DNA of 64,000 nt, taken from contig NZ_JAIRDQ010000001.1 of the NCBI RefSeq assembly GCF_021458635.1, positions 1,426,001-1,490,000 on the forward strand, in the 5' to 3' direction. The notes under the pieces are model-generated. The model saw nothing but the letters and a program-made list of their open reading frames with translations. It searched no databases and was not told where the DNA came from. Source of the DNA: Bradyrhizobium monzae. Its GTDB lineage: Bacteria; Pseudomonadota; Alphaproteobacteria; Rhizobiales; Xanthobacteraceae. Positions 48,419-56,739 of the stretch are shown here, piece by piece. The position numbers and the translations under genes were made by a program. How positions within the stretch are numbered: the stretch's first letter is position 1; each line of letters starts with the position of its first letter.

Positions 48419-50551
48419 TCACGCAAGATGCAGGGCAGTCACGACGAGGTCGATCGCCTTGATGCCGATGAAGGGAATGACGATGCCGCCGAGGCCGTAG
48501 ATCAGCAGGTTGCGCCGAAGCAGCGCGCCGGCACCGACGGCGCGATAGGCGACGCCCTTCAGCGCCAGCGGGATCAAGCCGATGATGACGAGCGCGTTGA
48601 AGATGATCGCCGACAGGATGGCGCTCTGCGGGCTCGACAGGTTCATGACGTTGAGCACGTTCAGCTGCGGATAGAACGCCAGGAACATCGCCGGGATGAT
48701 CGCAAAATATTTTGCGACGTCGTTGGCGATCGAGAAGGTCGTCAGCGCGCCGCGCGTCATCAGCAGCTGCTTGCCGATTTCGACCACCTCGATCAGCTTG
48801 GTCGGGTTGGAATCGAGGTCGACCATGTTGCCGGCCTCGCGCGCGGCCTGGGTGCCGGTGTTCATGGCGACGCCGACATCGGCCTGCGCCAGCGCCGGCG
48901 CGTCGTTGGTGCCGTCGCCGCACATGGCGACCAGCTTGCCCTTGGCCTGCTCGTCGCGGATCAGCTTGAGCTTGTCCTCGGGTGTGGCCTGGGCGAGGAA
49001 ATCGTCGACCCCCGCCTCTGCTGCGATCGCGGCCGCCGTCATCGGGTTGTCGCCGGTGATCATGACGGTGCGGATGCCCATGCGCCGCAATTCGGCAAAG
49101 CGCTCGCGGATACCGCCCTTGACGATGTCCTTGAGCTGGATGACGCCGAGCAGCCTGCCATCCCTGGCCACCGCGAGCGGCGTACCGCCGGCCTTCGAGA
49201 TCTCATCCGCGATGGTCTGGATCTCACGGCCGATATCCGAGAGCCCGGCGGGCTGAATGGCGCGCGCGGTGTTGCCGGAAGCAACGGCCAGCGGCGCACC
49301 GCCGCCGACATAGTTGAGCATCGCGTCGACCGCGCCCTTGCGCACCGACGAGCCGCCGGCGTCGACGCCGCTCATGCGGGTCTGCGCCGTGAACGGGATG
49401 AAGGTGGCGCCGAGCTCGGCCATGTCGCGGCCGCGAATGCCGTACTTCTCCTTGGCCAGCACGACGATGGAGCGGCCTTCCGGCGTCTCGTCGGCGAGCG
49501 AGGCAAGCTGGGCGGCATCGGCGAGCTCCTGCTCGCTGACGCCACGCACCGGGCGGAACGCGGTCGCCTGCCGATTGCCGAGCGTGATGGTGCCGGTCTT
49601 GTCGAGCAGCAGCGTGTCGACGTCACCGGCGGCCTCGACCGCACGGCCGGACATCGCCAGCACGTTGAACCGGACCAGGCGGTCCATGCCGGCGATGCCG
49701 ATCGCCGAAAGCAGCGCGCCGATCGTGGTCGGGATCAGCGTCACGAACAGCGCGACCAGCACCACCACCGAGATCGAGCCGCCGGCGTACGCCGCATAGC
49801 TCGGAATGGTGACGGTAGCGAACACGAAGATGATGGTGAGGCCGGCGAGCAGGATGTTGAGCGCGATTTCGTTCGGCGTCTTTGCCCGCTCGGCACCCTC
49901 GACCAGCTTGATCATGCGATCGATGAAGGTCGAGCCTTGCGCCGCCGTGATGCGGACGCGGATCCAGTCGGACAGCACTTGCGTGCCGCCGGTCACCGCC
50001 GAGCGGTCGCCGCCGGACTCGCGGATCACCGGCGCGGACTCACCGGTGATGGCGGCTTCGTTGACGGAGGCAACACCCTCGATCACCTCGCCGTCGGACG
50101 GGATGGTATCCCCCGCCTCGACCAGCACGATGTCACCGACCTTCAGGCTCGTACCCGGCACGAGCTTGAAGTCCTGGCCCGCGCCGGTCAGGAGCTTCGC
50201 CTGGCTTTCGGTGCGGGTCTTGCGCAGCGAATCGGCCTGTGCCTTGCCGCGGCCTTCGGCCACCGCTTCGGCAAAATTCGCAAACAGCACCGTGAACCAG
50301 AGCCAGAGGATGATCTGGAAGGTGAAGCCGAGGTTGGCGCCACCCGTGACGAGGTCGCGCAGAAAAATCACGGTGGTGAGCGCGGCCACGATCTCGACCA
50401 CGAACATCACGGGGTTCTTGATCATCAGCCGCGGATCGAGCTTGGTGAAGGATGCGCGGATGGCGGGCACGACGATCTTGGGATCGAGCATTGCCGAGAC
50501 CGAGGCGCGCTTTTGCAGTTTCATGGTATCCATGGAGATCGCTCCAAACAA
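48419..50551 (-). CDS. kdpB: Potassium-transporting P-type ATPase, KdpB subunit
   Basis: A 710-aa ATPase subunit. Phosphorylated Asp317 in [14 protein letters not shown], actuator motif [16 protein letters not shown], hinge motif [22 protein letters not shown], and seven predicted membrane spans. It hydrolyses ATP to power K+ movement through KdpA. Two further in-frame Met codons (residues 7 and 10) are possible starts. It lies 15 nt after kdpA. Confidence 0.96.
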   Translation of the reverse strand: MFGAISMDTMKLQKRASVSAMLDPKIVVPAIRASFTKLDPRLMIKNPVMFVVEIVAALTTVIFLRDLVTGGANLGFTFQIILWLWFTVLFANFAEAVAEGRGKAQADSLRKTRTESQAKLLTGAGQDFKLVPGTSLKVGDIVLVEAGDTIPSDGEVIEGVASVNEAAITGESAPVIRESGGDRSAVTGGTQVLSDWIRVRITAAQGSTFIDRMIKLVEGAERAKTPNEIALNILLAGLTIIFVFATVTIPSYAAYAGGSISVVVLVALFVTLIPTTIGALLSAIGIAGMDRLVRFNVLAMSGRAVEAAGDVDTLLLDKTGTITLGNRQATAFRPVRGVSEQELADAAQLASLADETPEGRSIVVLAKEKYGIRGRDMAELGATFIPFTAQTRMSGVDAGGSSVRKGAVDAMLNYVGGGAPLAVASGNTARAIQPAGLSDIGREIQTIADEISKAGGTPLAVARDGRLLGVIQLKDIVKGGIRERFAELRRMGIRTVMITGDNPMTAAAIAAEAGVDDFLAQATPEDKLKLIRDEQAKGKLVAMCGDGTNDAPALAQADVGVAMNTGTQAAREAGNMVDLDSNPTKLIEVVEIGKQLLMTRGALTTFSIANDVAKYFAIIPAMFLAFYPQLNVLNVMNLSSPQSAILSAIIFNALVIIGLIPLALKGVAYRAVGAGALLRRNLLIYGLGGIVIPFIGIKAIDLVVTALHLA

Positions 50552-50566
50552 TCAGAAGACGTTCGA

Positions 50567-52270
50567 TCAGAACACTTGGCTTGCGTTCATCGCGAGATGC
50601 TCGACGATCGGGCCGAGTGCGAGCGCCGGGAAGAAGGTGAGGCCGCCGATGATGAGGATCACGCCGACGACGAGACCGACGAACAGCCCGCCGGTGGTCG
50701 GGAACGTGCCCGCCGACGGCGGAATGGATTTTTTCGCGGCCAGCGAGCCCGCGATCGCCATCGCCGGTACGATCATGAAGAAGCGACCGACGAACATCGC
50801 GCTGGCGAGCGTGAGGTTGTAGAACAACGTGTTGCCGGTGAGGCCCGCGAAGGCCGAGCCGTTGTTGCCGGTCGCAGACGTATAGGCATAGAGCACCTCG
50901 GTGAAGCCGTGCGGACCGGCATTGGCCATGGAGGCGACGGCGGGCGGATAGACCACGCCGACCGCAGTCCAGCCGAGATACATCAGCGGCAGCACCAGGA
51001 TCGCGAGCATGGCCATCTTGACCTCGCGTGCCTCGATCTTCTTGCCGACATATTCCGGCGTGCGACCGACCATCAGGCCGGCGACGAAGATCGCGAGCAC
51101 GACGAACAGCAGCATGCCATAGAGGCCGGCGCCGACGCCGCCGATGATGATCTCGCCAAGCTGCATGTTCATCAGCGGAATCATGCCACCGAGCGCGGTG
51201 AAGCTGTCGTGCATGGCATTGACCGCGCCGCAGGAGGCGGCCGTGGTGATCACGGCGAACAGTGAGGATGCGACGATGCCGAAGCGGACTTCCTTGCCCT
51301 CCATGTTGCCGCCGGTCAGACCCAGCGCATGCATGGTCGCAGTGCCATTGGCTTCCGCCCAATAGGTAACGGCGACGCCGGCGACGAACAGCACGCCCAT
51401 CACGGCCAGGATCGCCCAGCCCTGGCGCTGGTTACCGACCATGCGGCCGAACACGTTGGTCATGGCCGCGCCGATCAGGAAGATCGACAGCATCTGCACG
51501 AAATTCGACAGCGCGGTCGGGTTCTCGAACGGGTGCGCGGCGTTGGCATTGGAGAAGCCGCCGCCATTGGTGCCCAGCATCTTGATTGCGACCTGCGAGG
51601 CCACCGGACCGACCGCGATGGTCTGCTTGGCGCCTTCGAGCGTGGTGGCCTCGACATAGTCGCCGAGCGTCTGCGGCATGCCCTGCGAGATCAGGAACAG
51701 CGTGTAGACCACGCAGATCGGCAGCAGCACATAAAGCGTGGTGCGGGTGACGTCGACCCAGAAATTGCCGACGGTGCGCACCGAGGCGCGCGAGAAGCCG
51801 CGGATCAGGGCGACCGCAAGCGCAATGCCGGTGGCCGCCGACAGAAAGTTCTGGTGCGTGAGGCCGACCATCTGCACCAGATAGGAGATCGTGCTCTCGC
51901 CGCCGTAATTCTGCCAGTTGGTGTTGGTGATAAAGGAGATCGCGGTGTTGAAGGAGAGATCTTCGGCGACCGCACCCTGCCCCGCCGGATTGAAGGGCAG
52001 CACGGCCTGCAGCCGCATCACGCCGTAGATGACGAGGAAGCCGCCGACGTGGAACAGCAGCATGGCGACCGTGTAGGTCAGCCAATGCTGCTCGCGCTTC
52101 TCGTCGACGCCGGAGATCCGGTAGATACCGGCTTCGATCGGACGAAGCACCGGCGAGAGAAATGTCCTTTCGCCATTGAACACGCGCGTCATGTACCAGC
52201 CGAGCGGCTTTGCGAGCGCGACGATGATAACGCAGAAAAGAATGATCTGGAGCCAACCGATCACAGTCAT
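50567..52270 (-). CDS. kdpA: Potassium-transporting ATPase, KdpA subunit
   Basis: A 567-aa K+ channel-like subunit with about ten membrane spans. Selectivity-region pieces are visible: [63 protein letters not shown] and [19 protein letters not shown]. The gap to the upstream 34-codon gene is 4 nt. Confidence 0.96.
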   Translation of the reverse strand: MTVIGWLQIILFCVIIVALAKPLGWYMTRVFNGERTFLSPVLRPIEAGIYRISGVDEKREQHWLTYTVAMLLFHVGGFLVIYGVMRLQAVLPFNPAGQGAVAEDLSFNTAISFITNTNWQNYGGESTISYLVQMVGLTHQNFLSAATGIALAVALIRGFSRASVRTVGNFWVDVTRTTLYVLLPICVVYTLFLISQGMPQTLGDYVEATTLEGAKQTIAVGPVASQVAIKMLGTNGGGFSNANAAHPFENPTALSNFVQMLSIFLIGAAMTNVFGRMVGNQRQGWAILAVMGVLFVAGVAVTYWAEANGTATMHALGLTGGNMEGKEVRFGIVASSLFAVITTAASCGAVNAMHDSFTALGGMIPLMNMQLGEIIIGGVGAGLYGMLLFVVLAIFVAGLMVGRTPEYVGKKIEAREVKMAMLAILVLPLMYLGWTAVGVVYPPAVASMANAGPHGFTEVLYAYTSATGNNGSAFAGLTGNTLFYNLTLASAMFVGRFFMIVPAMAIAGSLAAKKSIPPSAGTFPTTGGLFVGLVVGVILIIGGLTFFPALALGPIVEHLAMNASQVF

Positions 52271-52274
52271 GGCA

Positions 52275-52379
52275 TTAACCCTTCAGGCTCGGTGTCCGGC
52301 GCAGCAGCGGCAGGAGCACCACAAGCAGGCAGCCGACGAGCGCGACGTCGGCCAGCAGCAATTCGACGAGCAGCAGCAC
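52275..52379 (-). CDS. 34-aa hydrophobic microprotein between kdpF and kdpA
   Basis: GTG start at 52379, TAA at 52275. The product is a single leucine/valine-rich helix beginning [20 protein letters not shown] after the start residue and ending with a basic tail ([10 protein letters not shown]). It fits almost exactly between kdpF (3 nt gap) and kdpA (4 nt gap), and GGAACGG precedes it within the kdpF end. The packing and the positive-inside tail argue that it is translated. I do not know a named homologue. Confidence 0.5.
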   Translation of the reverse strand: MLLLVELLLADVALVGCLLVVLLPLLRRTPSLKG

Positions 52380-52382
52380 GGC

Positions 52383-52472
52383 TCAGAACCGTTCCGGCCG
52401 CAGCAAAGCGTAGGTGAGGTAGATCAGGAGACCGAACGAGACGGCACCGGCGAGCGCATAATCGAAGATCAT
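52383..52472 (-). CDS. kdpF: KdpF small subunit
   Basis: A 29-aa single-span peptide (MIFDYALAGAVSFGLLIYL, then TYALLRPERF). The LLRPERF-type C-terminus and position directly before kdpA identify KdpF, the lipid-like stabiliser of the KdpABC complex. SD GGGAGC lies a few bases upstream. Confidence 0.9.
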   Translation of the reverse strand: MIFDYALAGAVSFGLLIYLTYALLRPERF

Positions 52473-52483
52473 GGTTTGCTCCC

Positions 52484-52567
52484 TCACAGCCGTTCGCAGG
52501 CGTAGGTGTAGCCGATCGCAAGGGCAAAGAAGCCGAAGCCCAGCGCCAGCATCAGAATGTCCATCAT
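52484..52567 (-). CDS. 27-aa membrane microprotein at the head of the kdp operon
   Basis: ATG 52567 (or 52564), stop at 52484. One hydrophobic helix (MMDILMLALGFGFFALAIGY) followed by TYACERL. A strong SD (GAGGAG) precedes it, and kdpF starts 11 nt after it. Similar tiny open frames before kdpF occur in other proteobacteria as far as I recall, but no function has been assigned to my knowledge. Confidence 0.7.
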   Translation of the reverse strand: MMDILMLALGFGFFALAIGYTYACERL

Positions 52568-52700
52568 GGGATTGCTCCTCGTTGCGTCCCTCTATCGGAA
52601 GCAACACTTCTCGGGGACCCGGCGGAGCTCGTGGAGAGAAGCGCAACGCATTTCCACGGCCCAACCGGGACTTTTGACCGTGCTGAAGTGCCACCACGGG

Positions 52701-52750
52701 CATAGGTTTTCGAGACGGGGGCTATGGCGAAGTTATAGGAATCTCATAAA
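52701..52750 (-). promoter_or_regulatory. kdp promoter with KdpE-like direct-repeat box (site A)
   Basis: Minus strand from 52750: TTTATG-AGATT-CCTATA (11-bp period), 18 nt, TCTCG (52715-52711), 4 nt, CCTATG (52706-52701). Same arrangement as sites B, C and D. It lies 134 nt before the 27-aa gene that opens the kdp operon. Confidence 0.7.
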
Positions 52751-52786
52751 GGGCGGCATGGGCTCCGCATTTATGAGATTCCTATA
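52734..52786. repeat. Perfect 17-bp inverted repeat between kdp and the satellite genes
   Basis: Left arm TATAGGAATCTCATAAA (52734-52750), 19-nt spacer, right arm TTTATGAGATTCCTATA (52770-52786). Each arm is one direct-repeat box and each faces outward toward its own promoter, so the palindrome is best read as two divergent regulator sites rather than one dimer operator or a terminator. Confidence 0.85.
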
Positions 52787-52819
52787 TCTCCCATCCCCTG
52801 CCCATCTCGTTTTCCAATG
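52770..52819 (+). promoter_or_regulatory. Promoter with KdpE-like box (site B)
   Basis: TTTATG-AGATT-CCTATA (52770-52786), 18 nt, TCTCG (52805-52809), 4 nt, CCAATG (52814-52819). It precedes the 154-aa gene at 52881 by 61 nt. The region 52568-52880 holds only this promoter pair and site A; no gene is visible there. Confidence 0.65.
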
Positions 52820-52880
52820 CCCTTCTCGCCATCCTGAAGAGGCCGGCCGACTGACCGACGCCAATTCCAGGAGGCCTGAG

Positions 52881-53345
52881 ATGACCGCTCTACGACTCTA
52901 CGATTTGCCCTTTCTCAGCGACCATTTGCGCAATGCGCAGGGCATGACGCGACCGTTGCTGCTCGAGATCATCGACAGAGCCTGCCGCCGCTTTCCCTCG
53001 CTCGGACAGACGGAGCGCACCGCTCGCCTCATGCGCCTGATCGACGCGGAGGCCTGGGCCGACGCGGCGCTGGCGCTGATGGAGCTCGAACTGCCGCTGT
53101 GGCACGTCCGCCGGATCGCCTATGACGAAGGCGAATGGCATTGCGCGCTGTCGCGCGAACGCGAGCTGCCGGATTGGCTGGACGCCGCTGTCGAGGGATG
53201 CCACGGCGACCTCGCGGTCTCGCTGCTGTCGGCCTTCGTCGAAGTCCAGGCATTGGCCGTGGAAGCGTCGCGACCGAGCGTTCCCAACGTACGCCCAGCT
53301 CCGGACCAGCTGTACGAGCCGGTCGCCTGCGAGAATTTCAGCTGA
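52881..53345 (+). CDS. Uncharacterised 154-aa protein
   Basis: Mostly alpha-helical by composition, cytoplasmic, no signal or membrane segment. It begins MTALRLYDLPFLSDHLRNAQ and has a central Leu/Ala-rich helix set (DAEAWADAALALMELELPLW) then YDEGEWHCALSRERELPDWLD. SD CAGGAGG is excellent. I do not recognise the family. It diverges from kdp and shares its promoter architecture, which suggests a role in the same response; that is inference. Confidence 0.7.
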   Translation: MTALRLYDLPFLSDHLRNAQGMTRPLLLEIIDRACRRFPSLGQTERTARLMRLIDAEAWADAALALMELELPLWHVRRIAYDEGEWHCALSRERELPDWLDAAVEGCHGDLAVSLLSAFVEVQALAVEASRPSVPNVRPAPDQLYEPVACENFS

Positions 53346-53353
53346 ACGCGAAG

Positions 53354-53403
53354 CTTATGGCGTTCTTATGAGATCGCCGCACGCCCTGTCTCGAAATCCT
53401 ATC
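53354..53403 (+). promoter_or_regulatory. Promoter with KdpE-like box (site C)
   Basis: CTTATG-GCGTT-CTTATG (53354-53370), 18 nt, TCTCG (53389-53393), 4 nt, CCTATC (53398-53403). It begins 8 nt after the stop of the 154-aa gene. Here both half sites are identical (CTTATG), which shows the 11-bp period clearly. Confidence 0.68.
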
Positions 53404-53477
53404 CCTTCGAAAAGATATTGATGCGGCGGTTGCGGGAGGAGATCCCGCCGGCCGCGTCAATTGGAAGGACCAAATCC

Positions 53478-53726
53478 GTGAAACTCGTCGAACCTCCTTC
53501 GTGCAGCTCCCCCTCCAGCATCGTCTTCATAGGCCAAAACCATCGGGGCCAATGGATCGCGCAAGAGCAGAACGGCCTCTATGGAGGCCTGTTCGTCAGC
53601 CGCGCCCAGGCCATCAAATACGCGCTGTTCGAGAACGGACAACACCACGAGACCGTCGTTGAGCTGCCGCGCGAGATCGAGCTTGACATGGGCAAACACC
53701 CCGATCTCTCGCAGCGCGCCGCCTGA
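53478..53726 (+). CDS. Uncharacterised 82-aa protein (paralogue of the 108-aa protein at 55440)
   Basis: Core IVFIGQNHRGQWIAQEQNGL then YGGLFVSRAQAIKYAL and VVELPREIELDM. It matches the 108-aa protein at 55440 at FIG-N-x2-G-x-W-x-A, GGLF, and ELD. GTG 53478 is chosen because GGAAGGA lies 8 nt upstream; an ATG at 53421 would put the start almost on the predicted transcription start. No known domain recognised. The DapA-family gene follows after 25 nt. Confidence 0.65.
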   Translation: MKLVEPPSCSSPSSIVFIGQNHRGQWIAQEQNGLYGGLFVSRAQAIKYALFENGQHHETVVELPREIELDMGKHPDLSQRAA

Positions 53727-53751
53727 GCCGGCCGCATTCGGCAAGCAAGCC

Positions 53752-54669
53752 ATGTTCATTCCTCCCTCAGCCTGGTTCACCGGCTTCATTCCGGATCTGC
53801 CGACGCCGTTCGACACGGCTGACACGATCGACCTCAAGGCGTTCGCCACACTCTGCGAGCGCCAAATTGCGGCCGGCGTTCCCGCGCTCGTGGTTTGCGA
53901 GACGGCGGGCGAGGCACCGACACTCTCGGCCGCCGAGCAGGAGCTCGTCATTCGCACCGCGGTCGACGTCGTCCGCGGCCGATCACGGGTCATCGCGGGC
54001 GCGATGTCGAATGCGACCAGCCGCGCCGTCGAACTCGCGCGGCGCGCAGAAGCGGCCGGCGCCGACGCCATCATGGCGGTGGTGCCCGCCTACAACAAGC
54101 CGATGCAGGAAGGGATACTCGCGCATTTCCGCACCATTGCCGGCTCAACCGGACTGCCGGTGATCTTGCACGACGTTCCCTCCCGGACACTGCGTCCGCT
54201 TGCCGACGAGACGCTGCTGCGCCTCGTCGAGTCTCGCCAGTTCGTCGGCCTGCGCGATGGCTGCGGCGACATCACCCGCCCGATGCGGCTGAACCGACTG
54301 CTGCCGGCAGGCTTTCGCCTGCTGTCCGGCGAGGACGCGACTACCTTCGGCTACCTCGCCGGCGGCGGCGACGGCGCGATCTCGGAAGTCTCCAACATCG
54401 CACCGGATCTGTGCCGCACGATCTTTTCACAGGTCAGGCAGGGCCGCCTGCAAACCGCGCACTATCTGCACAAGCGCCTGGTTCCGCTGATTGGCTGCCT
54501 CTCCAGAGAGACCCCAGCTGCGCTCAAATACGCGTTGAGCACGCTCGGCCTGATGTCACCGGCCACAAGGCTGCCGATCGTGCCGCTGAACAAAGCGGCT
54601 CAAGCCGAGGTCGCGAGAGCCTTCACCGCGATTGCCGACGAGGAACTAATCGACGGCATCGGCGCCTGA
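53752..54669 (+). CDS. DapA-family (dihydrodipicolinate synthase-like) protein lacking the Schiff-base lysine
   Basis: A 305-aa TIM-barrel protein of the DapA/N-acetylneuraminate lyase family (GFIPDLPTPFD, CETAGEAPTLSAAEQE, VVPAYNKPMQEGILAHF, LLSGEDATTFGYLAGGGDGA). The usual catalytic YNVPGRT reads HDVPSRT (His140 for the catalytic Tyr) and the usual GIKEATGD reads GLRDGCGD (Arg168 for the Schiff-base Lys). Thr51 and Tyr114 are kept. It therefore cannot be an ordinary class I aldolase/lyase and is unlikely to make dihydrodipicolinate. Probably in one transcript with the 82-aa gene before it. Confidence 0.85.
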   Translation: MFIPPSAWFTGFIPDLPTPFDTADTIDLKAFATLCERQIAAGVPALVVCETAGEAPTLSAAEQELVIRTAVDVVRGRSRVIAGAMSNATSRAVELARRAEAAGADAIMAVVPAYNKPMQEGILAHFRTIAGSTGLPVILHDVPSRTLRPLADETLLRLVESRQFVGLRDGCGDITRPMRLNRLLPAGFRLLSGEDATTFGYLAGGGDGAISEVSNIAPDLCRTIFSQVRQGRLQTAHYLHKRLVPLIGCLSRETPAALKYALSTLGLMSPATRLPIVPLNKAAQAEVARAFTAIADEELIDGIGA

Positions 54670-54696
54670 CGCGTCAGGGGCAGTTCAGGACATCGC

Positions 54697-55089
54697 ATGC
54701 CGCCATCGGAAGAATCTAACAGGCTGCTTCTCGCCTGGAAATTGGCGCTGCTGCGCTTTGCCGTGACGCACGATAAGTCCGATCGTCTCAATGTCGCCGC
54801 CCTCGCAGCCGAACTTGATCGCCCCGGGGGCCGGCGTGACGCGGACGACACGCTGCACTTCTTCCGGCGAACCAGTTCACAGCTTTGCGCGGCGATCAGC
54901 GGGCAGCAGCCGGACGCTCAAGCGATGTTAGAGAATTTTTGCAAGCAGACCGAAGAACCGCGGCTGAGACTCGCGTTTGCCGCGGCGATGGGGATGACAT
55001 CTTCGGGCCCAGCACCGGCTCAGCCTCGACCGAAGCGAAACCCCGAGCTGTTCAGAGGACTGCCGCCGCGTCGGTCGGCGTCTTTATGA
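54697..55089 (+). CDS. Uncharacterised 130-aa protein
   Basis: Helical N-terminal part (SNRLLLAWKLALLRFAVTHD) and a Pro/Arg-rich tail (GPAPAQPRPKRNPELFRGLP). No signal, no recognised domain. It begins 27 nt after the DapA-family gene, so probably in the same transcript. Its last codons overlap the regulatory box of site D. Confidence 0.55.
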   Translation: MPPSEESNRLLLAWKLALLRFAVTHDKSDRLNVAALAAELDRPGGRRDADDTLHFFRRTSSQLCAAISGQQPDAQAMLENFCKQTEEPRLRLAFAAAMGMTSSGPAPAQPRPKRNPELFRGLPPRRSASL

Positions 55090-55132
55090 CATTCCTATTC
55101 GGCAGCCCCGGCGTCCGTCTCGCAATCCTACG
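55083..55132 (+). promoter_or_regulatory. Promoter with KdpE-like box (site D)
   Basis: TTTATG-ACATT-CCTATT (55083-55099), 18 nt, TCTCG (55118-55122), 4 nt, CCTACG (55127-55132). It lies 69 nt before the 63-aa membrane protein gene and overlaps the stop of the preceding gene. Confidence 0.68.
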
Positions 55133-55201
55133 CGACGATTGTCATCCTAGAAGGCGCATTGGCGCGGCCGTTTCGCCGCACCGCAGACAGGGACTGCTGA
55201 A

Positions 55202-55393
55202 ATGTCGATTGTGTCACATGGCTTTGAACGACCTCTTGACTGGGTGGCACGCCGGCCGCGGATGTCGGCGGCACGCAAGGACCAACTCAAGCGCGTCGCG
55301 CTGCGTGCACTTGCGGCGTTTACGATGGGCAGCGTGCTCACTGCGGTGATCGCGCTGAAGACCGCGATCTTCGTCTGGCGTCTCCACGCCTGA
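55202..55393 (+). CDS. 63-aa single-span membrane protein
   Basis: A basic N-terminal half (RPRMSAARKDQLKRVALRAL) and one membrane helix (FTMGSVLTAVIALKTAIFVW). The positive charges before the helix predict a cytoplasmic N-terminus. First gene after site D. Unknown family. Confidence 0.62.
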   Translation: MSIVSHGFERPLDWVARRPRMSAARKDQLKRVALRALAAFTMGSVLTAVIALKTAIFVWRLHA

Positions 55394-55439
55394 GACCTCG
55401 GTGACCGCCATGACGTTGCAGATGTGTGAGGAGGCCGCC

Positions 55440-55766
55440 ATGGCCGCCATTGCTCTTCAAGCCACTCGCCGCCAGCCGCGACAGGTGCCGGCGGCGGAAC
55501 TCAGGCCGCTCGATCCCGATGAGATCAGCGACGCCATCCCCGCCTTTTTTATCGGCCGCAACCAGGCCGGCCTCTGGGTCGCCCGCGAGGCGCACGGACG
55601 CATCGGCGGTCTCTTTTTGTTCAAGAGCTCGGCCGTCGATTTCGCCCACCGTCAAAGCGCGCCGACACGGTGCGCGCTGGTGTTCCCCACCGAGACCTTC
55701 GAGCTCGACATCGAGAACCGCGGCAATCAACTGATCGCGCTGGCCGCACGCCTGCTGAGGGATTAG
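55440..55766 (+). CDS. Uncharacterised 108-aa protein (paralogue of the 82-aa protein at 53478)
   Basis: Core PAFFIGRNQAGLWVAREAHG then RIGGLFLFKSSAVDFA and FPTETFELDIENRGN. It aligns with the 82-aa protein at 53478 over about 60 residues, so the two look like diverged duplicates within 2 kb. ATG 55440 is chosen for the perfect SD AGGAGG (55429-55434); in-frame starts upstream at 55401 and 55410 lack one. No known domain recognised. The next gene starts 1 nt after its stop. Confidence 0.7.
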   Translation: MAAIALQATRRQPRQVPAAELRPLDPDEISDAIPAFFIGRNQAGLWVAREAHGRIGGLFLFKSSAVDFAHRQSAPTRCALVFPTETFELDIENRGNQLIALAARLLRD

Positions 55767-55767
55767 C

Positions 55768-55896
55768 GTGCAGCTCTTCAAAGGACATCTCGAACACGCG
55801 GTCACCACGACCATCCTGACCATGACGCTAAGCCTGGTCTGGGGTGCGGTTCTGACGATCGTGATCACGCTCGCAGCACGCGGGCTCGGCGTCTAG
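55768..55896 (+). CDS. 42-aa single-span membrane microprotein
   Basis: GTG 55768 to TAG 55896. One membrane helix (TLSLVWGAVLTIVITLAARG). SD GAGGGA overlaps the end of the preceding gene and the intercistronic gap is 1 nt, which suggests coupled translation. It has a helix pattern like that of the 63-aa protein two genes upstream (G-x2-LT-x-VI-x-L). Unknown function. Confidence 0.55.
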   Translation: MQLFKGHLEHAVTTTILTMTLSLVWGAVLTIVITLAARGLGV

Positions 55897-56070
55897 ATCC
55901 CTCATCTCACCGCTTCTGTAGGGCGATCGATCGCGAATTGACCGTGGCTGCCTACGCGGCAAGCAACCGGGCGCGAACGGCGGTCGCACGGCCCGACTGG
56001 GCCGCCCCTCCTTTGCGGAAAACGCCCGGCCGATCTGGCGCAGTTTCGTGGAACCGTGTAGATCGGTTTC

Positions 56071-56706
56071 ATGAGCACAAGCAGCGTCAACGTCGTCGCC
56101 CACCCCCTGGTCCAGCACAAGCTTTCCCTGATGCGGGAGAAGGATCGCTCGACCAAGAGCTTTCGCGAGATCCTGAACGAGATCGGGATGCTGCTCGGCT
56201 ACGAGGTGACGCGCGACCTGCCGCTGGAGCTGGTCGAGATCGAGACGCCGATCTCGCCGATGCAGGCGCCCAAGATCGCCGGCAAGAAGCTCACGCTGGC
56301 GCCGATCCTGCGCGCCGGCGTCGGCTTCCTCGACGGCATGCTGGCGCTGATGCCCTCGGCCCGCATAGCGCATATCGGGCTCTACCGCGATCCCGAGACA
56401 TTGCAGGCGGTGGAATATTACTTCAAGGCGCCGCAGGACCTGTCCGACCGCACCGTGATCCTGATGGACCCGATGCTTGCGACCGGCAATTCGGCCTGCG
56501 CCGGTGCCTCCCTGCTCAAGGACCGCGGCGCCCGCGACATCCGTTTCGTCTGCCTGCTGGCGGCGCCCGAGGGCATCGCGCAGTTCCAGAGCGAGCATCC
56601 AGACGTGCCGATCTGGACCGCCGCGATCGATGAACGGCTCAACGATCACGGCTACATCGTGCCGGGCCTGGGCGATGCCGGCGACCGGATGTTCGGCACC
56701 AAGTAG
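56071..56706 (+). CDS. upp: Uracil phosphoribosyltransferase
   Basis: A 211-aa enzyme converting uracil and PRPP to UMP for pyrimidine salvage. Motifs: [25 protein letters not shown] at the N-terminus (cited in part), [20 protein letters not shown], the PRPP loop [20 protein letters not shown], and C-terminal [16 protein letters not shown]. Length is normal. The 174 nt upstream hold no visible gene. Confidence 0.96.
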   Translation: MSTSSVNVVAHPLVQHKLSLMREKDRSTKSFREILNEIGMLLGYEVTRDLPLELVEIETPISPMQAPKIAGKKLTLAPILRAGVGFLDGMLALMPSARIAHIGLYRDPETLQAVEYYFKAPQDLSDRTVILMDPMLATGNSACAGASLLKDRGARDIRFVCLLAAPEGIAQFQSEHPDVPIWTAAIDERLNDHGYIVPGLGDAGDRMFGTK

Positions 56707-56739
56707 ACAGGTTTGCGCGATCGGGCTACTCCGGCTGTC

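Noticed and set aside
48428..51265. Open frame of 945 codons on the plus strand opposite kdpB and kdpA
   Set aside because: It mirrors the kdp genes codon for codon, has a composition rich in Arg, His, Asp and Gln typical of antisense frames in high-GC DNA, and matches no family.
54666..54677. CTGACGCGTCAG palindrome after the DapA-family gene
   Set aside because: Perfect 12-bp palindromes are expected many times in a window of this size; no promoter or T-run accompanies it.
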